A stretch of DNA of 55,171 bases from a bacterium (GTDB lineage Bacteria; Planctomycetota; Planctomycetia; Isosphaerales; Isosphaeraceae): positions 1 through 55,171 of the forward strand of contig WGMM01000051.1 in NCBI GenBank assembly GCA_016125085.1, written 5' to 3'. Positions 1-9,506 of this stretch are shown in pieces; within the stretch, counting starts at the first letter, position 1, and each line of letters begins with the position of its first letter. The notes under the pieces are model-generated. The model made no database searches. It was not told the origin of the DNA and saw nothing but the letters and a program-made list of their open reading frames with translations. The position numbers and the translations under genes were made by a program.

Positions 1-55
1 GCATCTTCTCGGCTGGTGTCCACTTGCGACGCTTGTTGCTGCTGTTGTCGTCCAT
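1..55 (-). CDS. IS3-type transposase OrfA, N-terminus only (runs off left edge)
   Basis: An ATG on the minus strand at 55-53 opens a frame that stays open to the window edge and reads MDDNSSNKRRKWTPAEKM. The KRRKWTPAEK stretch is the usual opening of the helix-turn-helix OrfA subunit of IS3-family elements, which binds the element ends before OrfB catalyses transposition. Only 18 residues are visible, so subfamily and intactness cannot be judged. It is distinct from the IS3-like remnant at 8185-9389, whose OrfA starts differently. Confidence 0.5.
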   Translation of the reverse strand, partial: MDDNSSNKRRKWTPAEKM

Positions 56-308
56 CGTTCGAGTCTCCGGGTGAGAAACCGTCGGTCAATTGACCCGGAA
101 ACGAACCACGTCACTCACTTGCCGAAAGTGCCATTTGGGGTAACCAGTACATATTGACACTCTTTTGCGCTTGCTCCGAATGTCTTACGATAATCACCTT
201 GCGTTGAGAATGGACTCGATCACGTCGATAAGTCCCGCTCCGCAAAAAATTTCAGAATAATCGCAAAGAGGCTGTCCTGAAATCGACTGACTTCGGAGTT
301 GGTAGTGT

Positions 309-959
309 ATGGGAACGCTCGCTCACGACAACTCCGAAGAGACGACTCGCCTTCTGGCACTGGCGCAAGCCGGAGACAGAGAGGCCCTCAGCTCACTTTT
401 TTCGCGTCATCGGCAGCGGCTGAGGCGAATGATCCAACTCAGGCTCGATCGCCGACTTCAGGCTCGTATCGACGCTTCCGACGTGATTCAGGAGGCTTAC
501 GTCGAAGTCGTCACGAGGATGAACGAGTACTTTCAGAAACCGTCCTATCCACTGTTTCTCTGGCTCCGGCTGATCGTGGGCGAGAGGATTCTCAAGCTGC
601 ACCGCCATCATCTCGGGACACAGATGCGTGACGCCGGGCTGGAGGTTTCACTCTACCGCGGTGCCTTGCCGGAAGCCTCGTCGGCCGCGCTGGCGGCTCA
701 GCTTCTCGGCAAGCACACATCGCCGACCCAGGCTGTGGTTCGTGCCGAACGAATGATCCGTCTTCAGGAAGCTCTCAATACGCTGGACTTCATGGACCGT
801 GAAGTGCTTTCTCTGCGGCACTTCGAGGAATTGAGCCTGGCCGAAACCGCGTTGTCGCTGGGCATTGAGGAATCGGCAGCCGCCAAACGTTACATTCGTG
901 CCCTGAAAAGGCTTAAGACCACACTGAAAAGCATGCCGGGAGGACTCGACGATGTCTGA
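309..959 (+). CDS. ECF-type RNA polymerase sigma factor
   Basis: A 216-residue sigma-70 family protein of the extracytoplasmic-function type. It would direct RNA polymerase to a small regulon, probably in response to the kinase encoded next to it. Region 2 spans about residues 20-100, with DASDVIQEAYVEVV (56-69) as the conserved 2.1/2.2 core. Region 4, the -35 reader, is about 150-205, with the helix-turn-helix around LSLAETALSLGIEESAAAKR. The start is supported by GGAG at 295-298, ten bases upstream. The stop overlaps the start of the kinase gene by 8 bp (ATGTCTGA), which implies translational coupling. No anti-sigma factor is nearby. Pairing an ECF sigma with a Ser/Thr kinase is a known planctomycete arrangement; that the kinase controls this sigma is inference. 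Confidence 0.93.
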   Translation: MGTLAHDNSEETTRLLALAQAGDREALSSLFSRHRQRLRRMIQLRLDRRLQARIDASDVIQEAYVEVVTRMNEYFQKPSYPLFLWLRLIVGERILKLHRHHLGTQMRDAGLEVSLYRGALPEASSAALAAQLLGKHTSPTQAVVRAERMIRLQEALNTLDFMDREVLSLRHFEELSLAETALSLGIEESAAAKRYIRALKRLKTTLKSMPGGLDDV

Positions 960-3900
960 GACGACTTTCGGAGAATCGGGCGACTATCTCCTGCTCACCC
1001 GGCTGGCAGACGAGTTCGCAGCTCGCTATCGAGCCGGCGAACGCCCCCGCATTCAGGAGTACCTCGACCGCTACCCTGAACTGGCGGACGAAATTCGCGA
1101 ACTGCTTCCGACCATGGCGGAAATCGAGCAGGTCAAGGCGGACGAACAGGAAGGCGTCAAACAGGACGATGACGCCCCTTCGGCTCCTGCACTTGAGCGT
1201 CTCGGCGATTTCCGCATTCTTCGAGAGGTCGGCAAAGGGGGCATGGGAATCGTCTACGAAGCCGAACAGGTTTCGCTGGGCAGGCACGTCGCTCTGAAAG
1301 TTCTACCCAGGAGCATGCTGCTGGACAACCGGGCGAGGCGGCGCTTCGAGCGTGAAGCGAAATCCGCGGCCCGGCTGCACCACACGAACATCGTGCCGGT
1401 CTTCGGCGTCGGCGAGCAGGACGGCCTGCCGTACTACGTCATGCAGTTCATCCAGGGGCTGGGGCTCGATATCGTTCTCGAAGAGCTGGTAAAGCTCCAG
1501 AATGGCCAGTTGGGTACGGGTACTCGCGTCAGCGGCGAGTTGCGAGTTCCTCGAAATTGCGGCCAGGCGAACTGCCCATCCGATATCGCACCGACAGCGG
1601 CCGATGTCGCCCGATCCCTGCTGACCGGCATTTTCGAACCGATGGAGGGAGATACGGCCAAGGCCCAGGCCGACGACGGACACACCTTCGTGCCAGGTGC
1701 GGTGAATCAGGAGGCCCTAACGGGCAAACGGACTCAGGAGCATCCCGGATCGCCTTCGGACTCGTTCCGGTTGTCGTCATCGTCCGTCATGCTGCCGGCG
1801 GGCAACCGCGAAGGCAACAAGACCAGCACCCGCGTGAAGAGCTACTGGCACAGCGTGGCCGCCATCGGCTCCCAGGTGGCCGACGCGCTGGAGTATGCCC
1901 ATGGTCACGGCGTTCTGCACCGGGACATCAAGCCCTCGAACCTGCTGCTGGACAGGCAGGGTACGGTCTGGGTCGCCGACTTCGGCCTGGCCAAGGCTGA
2001 TAATCAGCAAAATCTGACCGATACGGGCGACATTCTGGGCACGCTTCGCTATATGCCGCCGGAGGCTTTCGACGGCAAGTCCGACGCGCGAGGCGACATT
2101 TACTCCCTGGGCCTCACGCTCTACGAAATGCTCGCCGGCCGGCCTGCTTTCGACGAGAAAGACCGGAACCGCCTGATCCGGCAGGTCACTCACGATGAAC
2201 CGGTTCGACTGGGGAGGGTGAACCGGTCCGTCCCGCGCGACCTGGAAACGATCATACACAAGGCGATCGACAAGGACCCGGCCCGGCGTTACTCGACAGC
2301 AGGCGCCATGGCGGCGGATCTGCAGCGGTACATCGACGACGTACCGATCCAGGCGCGGCGGGTCAGCGAAACGGAGCGTATGTGGCGCTGGGCGCGCCGG
2401 CACAAGGCGGTGGCGTCTCTCTTGACGGCCCTGGCGACCGTGTTGACGTGCGGCTGTGCCGCGATGGCAGTTCTCTGGGCACGCGCGGAGGAAAGCGCCG
2501 GTTACGCCCGGACCCTGGCTTCGAAAGAAGCGACGGCACGGGAAGAAGCCCAGTTGCAGGAACGTATCGCCCTGGAAAAAGCCGAGCTGCTGGCCCGGGA
2601 GGATTACGTCAACCGCGTCTCCCGCGCCTATCGCGAAGTGATGGACGATAACGTCTCCCTGGCCGAGGATCTTCTGCACGGTTGCGACCCCGAACGCCGC
2701 GGCTGGGAATGGCACTACGTCGAGCGTCTCTGCAATTCGGAACGCCGGGTCGTCGACCTGGGCAACTCCGGCATCAACGCCATGGCCTACAGTGCCGACG
2801 GAAAATCGGTCGTCGTCGGTTCGGGCAGCACTATGCTCGATCCCTTCCCGGCCGAAAATGCGAAAATCGCCCTCTGGGACGTCGAAACAGGCCAGCGTCG
2901 GCTGGCTTTGTCCGGAATCGTCGGCAACGTTTACAGCCTGGCCGTCAGTCGTGATGGCAAATGGATCGCCGGCGGATGTTCCGAGGGCCTCGTTCTGCTC
3001 TGGGAGGCTTCGACCGGCAAGCTCCTTTGGACCAGCAAGGATCCGGGTCACGCAGCCATGAGCGTCGCGTTCAGCCCTGATGGCAGCTTGCTCGCCGTCG
3101 GTTATGGAACTTACAGCGGCACTCAGACCGGTCGGGTCAAAATCTGGGACGTGTCGTCGGGCAGCGAAAAAATGACCTTCGACGGCCCTGCCGGCGGCGT
3201 GAACAGGCTCGCGTACCACCCCGACGGGCGTCGTCTCGCCGTGACCGGTTCGGAAGTCGTCGTGGTTCACGATCCGGCGACAGGGCGCAAACTTCACGAA
3301 ATCAGGGTTCACAAGCGGTGGATCTATTGCGCGGCTTACAGCCCGGACGGCAATTGGCTGGCCACGGGCGGATGGGACCGGACCGTCAACATCTGTGACG
3401 CCCGGACGGGCGAAGAAAAGTTCGAAATTTTCGCACACCAGGGTTTCGTTCTCGATCTCGCTTTTGGCCCGGACAGCAAAACCCTGGCCACCACAAGCGA
3501 GGACCGCAGCGTCCGCCTCTGGGAGATTCCCAGCGGCCGACCCCTGGCGACGTTCCATGGTCATACGGATTTCGTCCAGGCCCTCTCGTACCGGTCCGAC
3601 GGACAGGAAGTCTGCACGGGAAGCCTCGACGGATCGATCCGGTTCTGGGACTTGAAGAAGAGCCGGCCTGTCGTCATCGAGCACACAGGCTGGGTGGAGA
3701 ACATCGCCTTCCGGCGCGATGGCCAGCGAGTCATCTCGGAATCCGGGTTCCTGACGACCGATGCGGATCCGACGAAAAGCTGGAACCCGTTCACTGGTGA
3801 GATCGACTCGGCTCGAGCGGATATCGACGATCCGGCCACGGCAAAGGATTACGACACGAAAAATCGATACCCCGTTCGATCGAGCGTCACGAGCCCCGAC

Positions 3901-5715
3901 GGCAAACTCATCGCAAGCACGATGGCTTCCCCGGGGTCGCATAGTCAGCGGAGCCGGGATTATTCCATCAGCTCGGTCATCGTTCGGGAATCGGTATCCG
4001 GTAAGGTCGTTCACACGCTGACGGGTCATACAGCCAACGTCGTCTCCGTGGCCTTCAGTCCCGACGGTACCCGGCTCGCGACCGCGAGCTACGACAGGAC
4101 CGTCAAGATCTGGGACATGCGAACCGGCAAGGACCTGTTCACGCTCCTGGGGCACACGGCCGGTGTGATGACGGTGGGGTTCAGCCCGGACGGCCATCGA
4201 CTCGTCTCGGGCGGCATCGACTTCACCTGCCGTGTCTGGAATGCCGAACCGCTGCCCTCGGCCATCACGGCCGAACATGACGAGCGCTACCGGCGCAAGA
4301 TCCAGACGATGGAGCAGCTGAAGTATGCGACGGACGACCTGGAACGTGCCACGATCCTTTCCGAGGATGACAAATGGAATCTCGCGGCGGAGGCGCTGGA
4401 CGCCGGCGTCACGAAGAAGCCGGACGACCTCGACTTCCGCTTACGGCTGATCGAAGCGCTCGTCATGCTGGGCGAACCGGACCGCGTCCGACTCGCCTGC
4501 GATGCAGCTCGCGTGAAGTTCGCCGCCTCGGAAGATCCCCTCAAGAAACTGATTCTTGATGGTGTCTGCGACCTCGCGGAGGGGGCGACTTCCGATCCAC
4601 GGAAAAAATCGGTGATGAGGAAAATCATCGCCACGAGCGAAGAGATCGATCGCATCCTCGCCCTCGGCAATCTCGGCGATTGGTCCGAGGTCTCGGCGGA
4701 CCTGGAAAATATCATCCGACAACATCCCGGCGATGTCCGCTGCCGTTTCATTTATGCCCTCGCTCTTGTCCAGCAGAGAAAATACGACGAAGGGATCGCC
4801 ACATTCCGAGAGGCAATCCGCATCGATCCGAAATACGACGAAACATACGCCCATTTGGGCTGGACATATCGTGACCTGGGCCGATTCTCCGAAGCGCTTG
4901 CGGCTTTCGAGACAGGCATCGCACAGTCCGAGAAGCGGATTCCCGCCGGCTACTGGAACGACTGGGTGAAGAAAACCCGGCGTCTGAAGGATTTCGACGA
5001 CTCTCTGCCGGATTACCTCAATGGCGATATTCGGGTCGAATCCAAGGACGATTACCAGGATCTGGCTGAGGTTTGCTTCGCTAAGGGTGCGAATGTGGAT
5101 GGTGCAAGGTTTATGACCGAAGCGAGCAAGACCGATCCCGCGGATACGATGATCTCCGTTCGTCTCGCGGCGATTCAGGCCTGGCTCGGTCTCGAAAAGG
5201 ATTTCGCCGAAACGCGGAAGCGCATTCTTGCGTTCGCCACGAACGCTCGAGAGGCCGCGATCGCCGAACGAGCCGCGAAAGCCTGCTGCATCTTGCCGGG
5301 CGTCGGAACGTCCGACGCTGAAGAGGCCGTGAAGCTCGCCCTCAAGGGGATCGAACTCGATCCGGGCGGACAATTAAGCGGCTTTCCCCATCTCGCTCTC
5401 GGCATGGCCGAGTATCGTCGCGGCCGCCTCGAAGACGCACTGAAAGCCTTCAAGGCCGCCATCGACATCATGACGGATGTCGATCGAGTCAACATTCCCG
5501 AATTGTCGCTTACCTCGTCTTTCTATCAGGCGATGTGCCTGCACCGGATGGGCCGGGCCGAAGAGGCGCGGCAACTGGCGAAAGAAACCGCGCTGAAAAT
5601 GAAATTCCTGACGAACCAGGGGCGAATCGCCATGAACAACTGGCTCTTCCACGAGGACCTGATCGTCAGGCTGACCTTTCGCGAGGCCAACGCCCTGATC
5701 GGATTCGCCGAATGA
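952..5715 (+). CDS. Ser/Thr protein kinase with WD40 and TPR sensor regions
   Basis: A 1587-residue membrane kinase. The N-terminal ~80 residues are the planctomycete kinase leader. The kinase domain is about 86-470: glycine loop GKGGMG (94-99), ATP-binding Lys116 in VALK, HRD at 323-325, DFG at 343-345, and PPE in place of the usual APE. All catalytic residues are present. An unusual segment of about 130 residues (about 172-300), rich in polar residues, separates the hinge strand from helix E. A hydrophobic segment at about 486-510 is the likely membrane anchor. The C-terminal part has WD40 repeats (about 590-1080, with many FSPDG...LA and VKIWD units) and TPR-like repeats (about 1130-1550). 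These would be protein-binding surfaces on the far side of the membrane. It overlaps the sigma-factor gene by 8 bp, so the two are probably one operon. The ligand is unknown. Confidence 0.93.
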   Translation: MSETTFGESGDYLLLTRLADEFAARYRAGERPRIQEYLDRYPELADEIRELLPTMAEIEQVKADEQEGVKQDDDAPSAPALERLGDFRILREVGKGGMGIVYEAEQVSLGRHVALKVLPRSMLLDNRARRRFEREAKSAARLHHTNIVPVFGVGEQDGLPYYVMQFIQGLGLDIVLEELVKLQNGQLGTGTRVSGELRVPRNCGQANCPSDIAPTAADVARSLLTGIFEPMEGDTAKAQADDGHTFVPGAVNQEALTGKRTQEHPGSPSDSFRLSSSSVMLPAGNREGNKTSTRVKSYWHSVAAIGSQVADALEYAHGHGVLHRDIKPSNLLLDRQGTVWVADFGLAKADNQQNLTDTGDILGTLRYMPPEAFDGKSDARGDIYSLGLTLYEMLAGRPAFDEKDRNRLIRQVTHDEPVRLGRVNRSVPRDLETIIHKAIDKDPARRYSTAGAMAADLQRYIDDVPIQARRVSETERMWRWARRHKAVASLLTALATVLTCGCAAMAVLWARAEESAGYARTLASKEATAREEAQLQERIALEKAELLAREDYVNRVSRAYREVMDDNVSLAEDLLHGCDPERRGWEWHYVERLCNSERRVVDLGNSGINAMAYSADGKSVVVGSGSTMLDPFPAENAKIALWDVETGQRRLALSGIVGNVYSLAVSRDGKWIAGGCSEGLVLLWEASTGKLLWTSKDPGHAAMSVAFSPDGSLLAVGYGTYSGTQTGRVKIWDVSSGSEKMTFDGPAGGVNRLAYHPDGRRLAVTGSEVVVVHDPATGRKLHEIRVHKRWIYCAAYSPDGNWLATGGWDRTVNICDARTGEEKFEIFAHQGFVLDLAFGPDSKTLATTSEDRSVRLWEIPSGRPLATFHGHTDFVQALSYRSDGQEVCTGSLDGSIRFWDLKKSRPVVIEHTGWVENIAFRRDGQRVISESGFLTTDADPTKSWNPFTGEIDSARADIDDPATAKDYDTKNRYPVRSSVTSPDGKLIASTMASPGSHSQRSRDYSISSVIVRESVSGKVVHTLTGHTANVVSVAFSPDGTRLATASYDRTVKIWDMRTGKDLFTLLGHTAGVMTVGFSPDGHRLVSGGIDFTCRVWNAEPLPSAITAEHDERYRRKIQTMEQLKYATDDLERATILSEDDKWNLAAEALDAGVTKKPDDLDFRLRLIEALVMLGEPDRVRLACDAARVKFAASEDPLKKLILDGVCDLAEGATSDPRKKSVMRKIIATSEEIDRILALGNLGDWSEVSADLENIIRQHPGDVRCRFIYALALVQQRKYDEGIATFREAIRIDPKYDETYAHLGWTYRDLGRFSEALAAFETGIAQSEKRIPAGYWNDWVKKTRRLKDFDDSLPDYLNGDIRVESKDDYQDLAEVCFAKGANVDGARFMTEASKTDPADTMISVRLAAIQAWLGLEKDFAETRKRILAFATNAREAAIAERAAKACCILPGVGTSDAEEAVKLALKGIELDPGGQLSGFPHLALGMAEYRRGRLEDALKAFKAAIDIMTDVDRVNIPELSLTSSFYQAMCLHRMGRAEEARQLAKETALKMKFLTNQGRIAMNNWLFHEDLIVRLTFREANALIGFAE

Positions 5716-5876
5716 TACGTCCTGAATTCGGTCGCTCGCGATGAACGAAACAGCCATGTCCAGATCCGGGGAAACGCTTCGAATCAGCCCTGCTTGACAC
5801 ACCCCTCTCCGCGCTGCCTTCCGCGGTCCTGGGAATTCGAATCTGAAGGCATTCGGATCAGTGGGAGGAGACGCAA

Positions 5877-8129
5877 ATGAAAAAGCCCTGGCGAAACGGT
5901 TTGATTTCGTTCGTTCTACTGACGGCTTGCTCGATTTGTCCTGCCTTTGCGGCCGACACCGTCGACTTCGGCCGGGACATCCAGCCCTTGTTCAAGGCCC
6001 ACTGCTACGAATGCCATGGGCCGAAACAGCAGAAAAACGGCTTTCGCCTCGATCGAAGGCGCGATGCAATGCGCGGCGGCACCATCGCAATGATCGGTCC
6101 CGGCAACAGCGCCGGCAGCCGGTTCTATCATCGGTTGGTTTCCGACGAATACGGCGCCCAGATGCCGCCGACCGAACCTCTCGAACCGAAGCAGATCGAA
6201 CTGATCAAGGCCTGGATCGACCAGGGTGCGAAATGGCCTGACGAACTCGCCGGTGAACTTCCGCCCGTTCCGCCCGATCCGCGGGCGTCCCGGCTGATGG
6301 AACTCCTCCGCGACGGCGACAGCGCCGGCTTCCGGAAAGCGCTCAGCCACGATCCCGCGGCTGGCTCGCTCAAAGGTCAAGGCGGTTCCACCCCGCTGAT
6401 GTACGCCGTTCTCTATGGCAAGATCGCCGATGTCGCGGCGCTGCTCGACGCCGGCGCGGACCCCAACGCCCGCAACGAGGGCGGCGCCACCGCGCTGATG
6501 TGGGCGGTCGACGACCTGGAGAAGACCCGGCTCCTCCTCAACCACGGAGCTGACGCGAATGCCTGCTCAGACGCTGACCGGACCCCGCTCATGGTCGCGG
6601 CATCGCAAACCGGTTCGCTTCCGGTCGTCAAGCTCCTCCTCGATTCCGGAGCGAAGCTGACCGTCAAATCTTCGCATACGAACCCGGAATTTTCCGCCCT
6701 GAGAGAGGCAGCAAACGTCGGCGAAGAAGATGTCGTGCGGCTCCTCATCGAACACGGGGCGACGATCAAGGAAACCGGCCCCATGCCGATCTTCACCGCT
6801 ATGAACGCCAATGACGTCGAGTGCCTTGATCAGTTAATCCGCACGGGCGATCGCGAAATGATGAAAATCGCACTCGCTTTCGTCGGTCCTCCGTTCAACA
6901 ATTCGGCTGCGTTCGGCAATCCGAAGATGATCCGTCGATTGCTCGAAGCCGGAGCCGAAGTCGACGCCCGGGGGCCTGCCGGGCGCACCGCTCTTATGAA
7001 CCTGGTCAACTCGGATACCTTGCCCGTCGAGATCGCTTCGATTCTGCTCGAAAAGGGAGCCGACCCGAACGTCAAATCCGAGACAGGGCTGACGATGCTG
7101 GACTATGCAAGAATGAGAGGCCAGACGCCGGTCGCCGAGCTTCTCGTCAAAGCCGGGGCGAAGAAGGGCGACCCTGCCGCCGAAAAAGTCGTCACGTCGA
7201 AGCCGGCCAGCTCCGCCCGTGCCGCTCTCGAGCGTTCGATCCCTCTGCTCCAGCAGACCGACATGACGTTCCTGGAAAAGTCCGGTTGCGTTTCCTGCCA
7301 CAACAACACCCTGACGATGATGACCGTCGCCTCGGCCCGCAAATCCGGAGTGCCGTTCGATCCGAATGTCGCGAGTTCGCAACTGGCTCTGAACGCCTCC
7401 TACATCGAAACCTGGCGCGATCGTGCCCTTCAGGGCGTGGGCATTCCTGGCGACGCCGATACGATCAGCTATATCCTGATCGGCCTGGCCGCCGAAAATT
7501 ATCCGCCTGACCTGGCGACCGACGCCCTGGCGCATTATCTCAAGAACCGGCAATCGAACGAAGGTCACTGGCGGGTCATTTCGCACAGGCCACCTCTCGA
7601 ATCGAGCGATATCGCAGTCACGGCCGCCTCGCTGCGGGCGATTAAGGTCTATGCTCCAAAATCCAGACGGAACGAATACGAAAAGCCCATCGAGCATGCC
7701 ACTCAGTGGCTGAAGAAGGCACGGCCCACGTCGACCGAAGACTTCGCGTTTCAGATTTTCGGCCTGAAGTGGGCAGGAGAGAACGCCGAAACGCTCCGAC
7801 CGATCGCCCATGACCTGCTGAAACAGCAACGGGCCGACGGAGGCTGGGCAGAGCTCGCCACACTCCCGAGCGACGCCTATGCCACGGGGCAAGCCCTGGT
7901 CGCCTTGAAAGAAGCCGGCATACTTGCTCCGAGCGATCCAGCTTATCGCCGCGGTGTCGAATATCTGCTCTCCACGCAACTCGAAGACGGGTCCTGGTAC
8001 GTCAAAAGCCGTTCCGTACCGTTTCAGCCATACTTCGAAAGTGGATTTCCGCACGGGAAAGACCAATGGATCTCAGTAGCGGCGACGAATTGGGCTGCAA
8101 TGGCACTTATACCTGCATTCGCACCGTGA
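5877..8129 (+). CDS. Secreted cytochrome-like protein fused to ankyrin repeats and a terpenoid-cyclase-fold region
   Basis: A 750-residue exported protein with a Sec signal peptide (about 1-25, ending AFA). Residues ~27-125 form a planctomycete cytochrome (PSCyt1-type) domain: heme motif C43-x-x-C46-H47 and the usual distal part MPPTEPLEPKQIELIKAWIDQGAKWP. Ankyrin repeats follow at about 145-420 (repeated ALLDAGADPNARNEGGATALMWA-type units). A second CxxCH lies at C471-H475 (CVSCH). The last ~230 residues resemble prenyltransferase/squalene-cyclase alpha-alpha repeats, with ADGGWAELATLPSDAYATGQALVAL and LEDGSWYVKSR. The start has a strong GGAGGAG 5-10 bases upstream. It probably works in the periplasm as a heme protein with protein-binding repeats. 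The repeats at the end look structural, and cyclase activity is not implied. It has no obvious operon partner, because the IS remnant follows. Confidence 0.88.
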   Translation: MKKPWRNGLISFVLLTACSICPAFAADTVDFGRDIQPLFKAHCYECHGPKQQKNGFRLDRRRDAMRGGTIAMIGPGNSAGSRFYHRLVSDEYGAQMPPTEPLEPKQIELIKAWIDQGAKWPDELAGELPPVPPDPRASRLMELLRDGDSAGFRKALSHDPAAGSLKGQGGSTPLMYAVLYGKIADVAALLDAGADPNARNEGGATALMWAVDDLEKTRLLLNHGADANACSDADRTPLMVAASQTGSLPVVKLLLDSGAKLTVKSSHTNPEFSALREAANVGEEDVVRLLIEHGATIKETGPMPIFTAMNANDVECLDQLIRTGDREMMKIALAFVGPPFNNSAAFGNPKMIRRLLEAGAEVDARGPAGRTALMNLVNSDTLPVEIASILLEKGADPNVKSETGLTMLDYARMRGQTPVAELLVKAGAKKGDPAAEKVVTSKPASSARAALERSIPLLQQTDMTFLEKSGCVSCHNNTLTMMTVASARKSGVPFDPNVASSQLALNASYIETWRDRALQGVGIPGDADTISYILIGLAAENYPPDLATDALAHYLKNRQSNEGHWRVISHRPPLESSDIAVTAASLRAIKVYAPKSRRNEYEKPIEHATQWLKKARPTSTEDFAFQIFGLKWAGENAETLRPIAHDLLKQQRADGGWAELATLPSDAYATGQALVALKEAGILAPSDPAYRRGVEYLLSTQLEDGSWYVKSRSVPFQPYFESGFPHGKDQWISVAATNWAAMALIPAFAP

Positions 8130-8184
8130 TCGTCGAATCTCATTCGTTCCGTCGCTCCTGACGTGGCACGTACAGGCGGTCAGG

Positions 8185-9389
8185 TTAAGTGACGAGTCCG
8201 ATTCCTCCTGCGGCCAGTGGCAACGCGCCCTGGCGTTGTCCAAGGTTCCGTTCGCGGCGGCTGTTGCGGCCCTGGGCCAGCTTCAGCCGCCGTCGTGCTT
8301 GGCGTTCACCTGGATCTTCTGGGTAAACCTCAGACAGCGGAAGGAATCCCTGGGCGCTGTGAAGCCGCTCGTGATCGAACCTCTCGACCGTGCCGCGCAA
8401 TCATCCGCCGGGCCTTAAGATGCTTAGCCATCGGCTCGTCCTCAAGGCTCTCACGCAGTGTCCGCTCGGCACGATCCATCAGGCCGTTTTCCTCTTGGCA
8501 ATGCGGCCGAATCCGCTGTTGCCAAAGGCCATTTTCTTTCAGTACCTGGCGGAATTCCTGCGACACGTAGCAGCTGCCGTTGTCCGACCGGATCTCCAGT
8601 CGCAGCACCGCACGGCCGTGCGGGCCTTTCGGCAGAGTTTCGATCGTCTTCTCGGCCTAGGTAAACAGATCGCCGTGTATTTCGTAGTGATACAGCAGGT
8701 CGTCGTTGGTGCGGAAGAACCCGATTTTCACGAACGCCCCGGTAACGAACTTCTCCGGGTCGGCATGTAACAGCAGCACGGCCGCACGCTTGAGGTACTT
8801 GCCGTCGAGCAGGTGGAGCTTTTCGCTCAGGCCTGTGGCCGACTCTTTCAGGTCCGCCGCGTTTATCCGCTCGCTTGCCCTGGCCAGCCTGCGGAAGGTG
8901 TCGATGGCGGTTTTCGAGAGGGACCGGACAGTTACGTCCGGCACGGGCACGCCGTCCCACGTTCGGCCCTGTTTTTTCAGGAGGAAACGGCCGAGCGACA
9001 CTTCGGCGGCACTGTAGCTGTGCGTCAGGTGGCAGGCCAGCAGGTAGCGGGAAAAGTAGTCGATCACCGTCACCGCGTACCACCAGCCGTGGCCGGGAAT
9101 GTACACGCATGTATCCTAAATCTGCCACTGCTAGTCGGCCGTTTCGTCAGCAGTTCGAACAGATCTGTTTTTACAGATAGGCGATCTGCCTGGCCTTGCG
9201 CTCTCCGGCCGATTTGCGACTGGCCAGAGCGGCTTCGCCAGCCGCCAGAAATTCGTCGCGTCAGCGGTAAAGCGTCTGTTCGGAAATCTCGAACGCACGG
9301 GCGATTCGTGCAGCGAGTTCTTCGCGCCGAAACAAAGCCAGCACAGCCTCGGTGGTTTGCCTGGAAGAAAGTTCGGATGGCTTGGCCAT
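8185..9389 (-). pseudogene. Decayed IS3-family transposase mosaic with an embedded AlbA_2/AAA_4 gene fragment
   Basis: Reading down the minus strand from ATG 9389, an OrfA-like frame (MAKPSELSSRQTTEAVLALF...) is broken by stops at 9263-9261 (where relatives have Trp in YRWRDEF), 9173-9171 and 9149-9147. From about 9118 an OrfB catalytic-domain start follows (YIPGHGWWYAVTVIDYFSRY). At about 8998 it switches in frame to a different family: GRTWDGVPVPDVTVR...LLEKLHL-like...DPEKFVTGAFVKIGFFRT...EIHGDLFT, typical of AlbA_2/AAA_4 (RecG-like, Schlafen-type) ATP-binding proteins. A TAG at 8659-8657 replaces the usual Gln. From about 8620 the sequence returns to IS3 OrfB (RSDNGSCYVSQEFRQVLKENG), in which the final catalytic Glu is Asp (GLMDRAE). 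A frameshift near 8400 leads into the C-terminal end (DHERLHSAQGFLP...RQGALPL). Nothing here is likely to be functional. The family calls come from motif recognition. Confidence 0.85.
8625..8998 (-). pseudogene. Fragment of an AlbA_2/AAA_4 ATP-binding protein inside the IS3 mosaic
   Basis: About 120 codons, from SLGRFLLKKQGRTWDGVPVP to AEKTIETL, resemble the central part of putative transcriptional regulator/ATP-binding proteins that combine an AlbA_2 DNA-binding domain with a GHKL-like ATPase part. The stretch LHLLDGKYLKRAAVLLLHADPEKFVTGAFVKIGFFRT is the most diagnostic. Both the N-terminal AlbA_2 part and the C-terminal ATPase part are absent. It is interrupted by TAG at 8659-8657. Boundaries are approximate (about +/-15 bp). 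It is either a relic of a gene that IS3 elements inserted into and rearranged, or a captured fragment. Confidence 0.7.
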
Positions 9390-9506
9390 GAGCGAAAGTC
9401 CTTCGCATCAGGGGGGCATTCGAATCTAGCCCGAACGAAGCGAGTCTTACACTGAGCGATTTCGAATAACCGGGGGCAAGACAATGCTGGTTGAGCACGC
9501 CTTCTT

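Noticed and set aside
154..194. TTGACA at 154-159 as a -35 box for the first sigma factor
   Set aside because: No TATAAT-like hexamer occurs at 16-19 bp. The nearest candidate (TACGAT at 186) is 26 bp away.
1777..4278. An 833-codon open frame on the minus strand opposite the WD40 kinase
   Set aside because: It lies entirely inside a well-supported gene, has a repetitive Arg/Asp/Val composition typical of an antisense shadow in GC-rich DNA, no ribosome-binding site and no recognisable domain.
8625..8998. AlbA_2/AAA_4 protein as part of a live defence system
   Set aside because: Only a central fragment survives, with a stop codon, no DNA-binding half and no catalytic C-terminus, and no partner defence genes are nearby.
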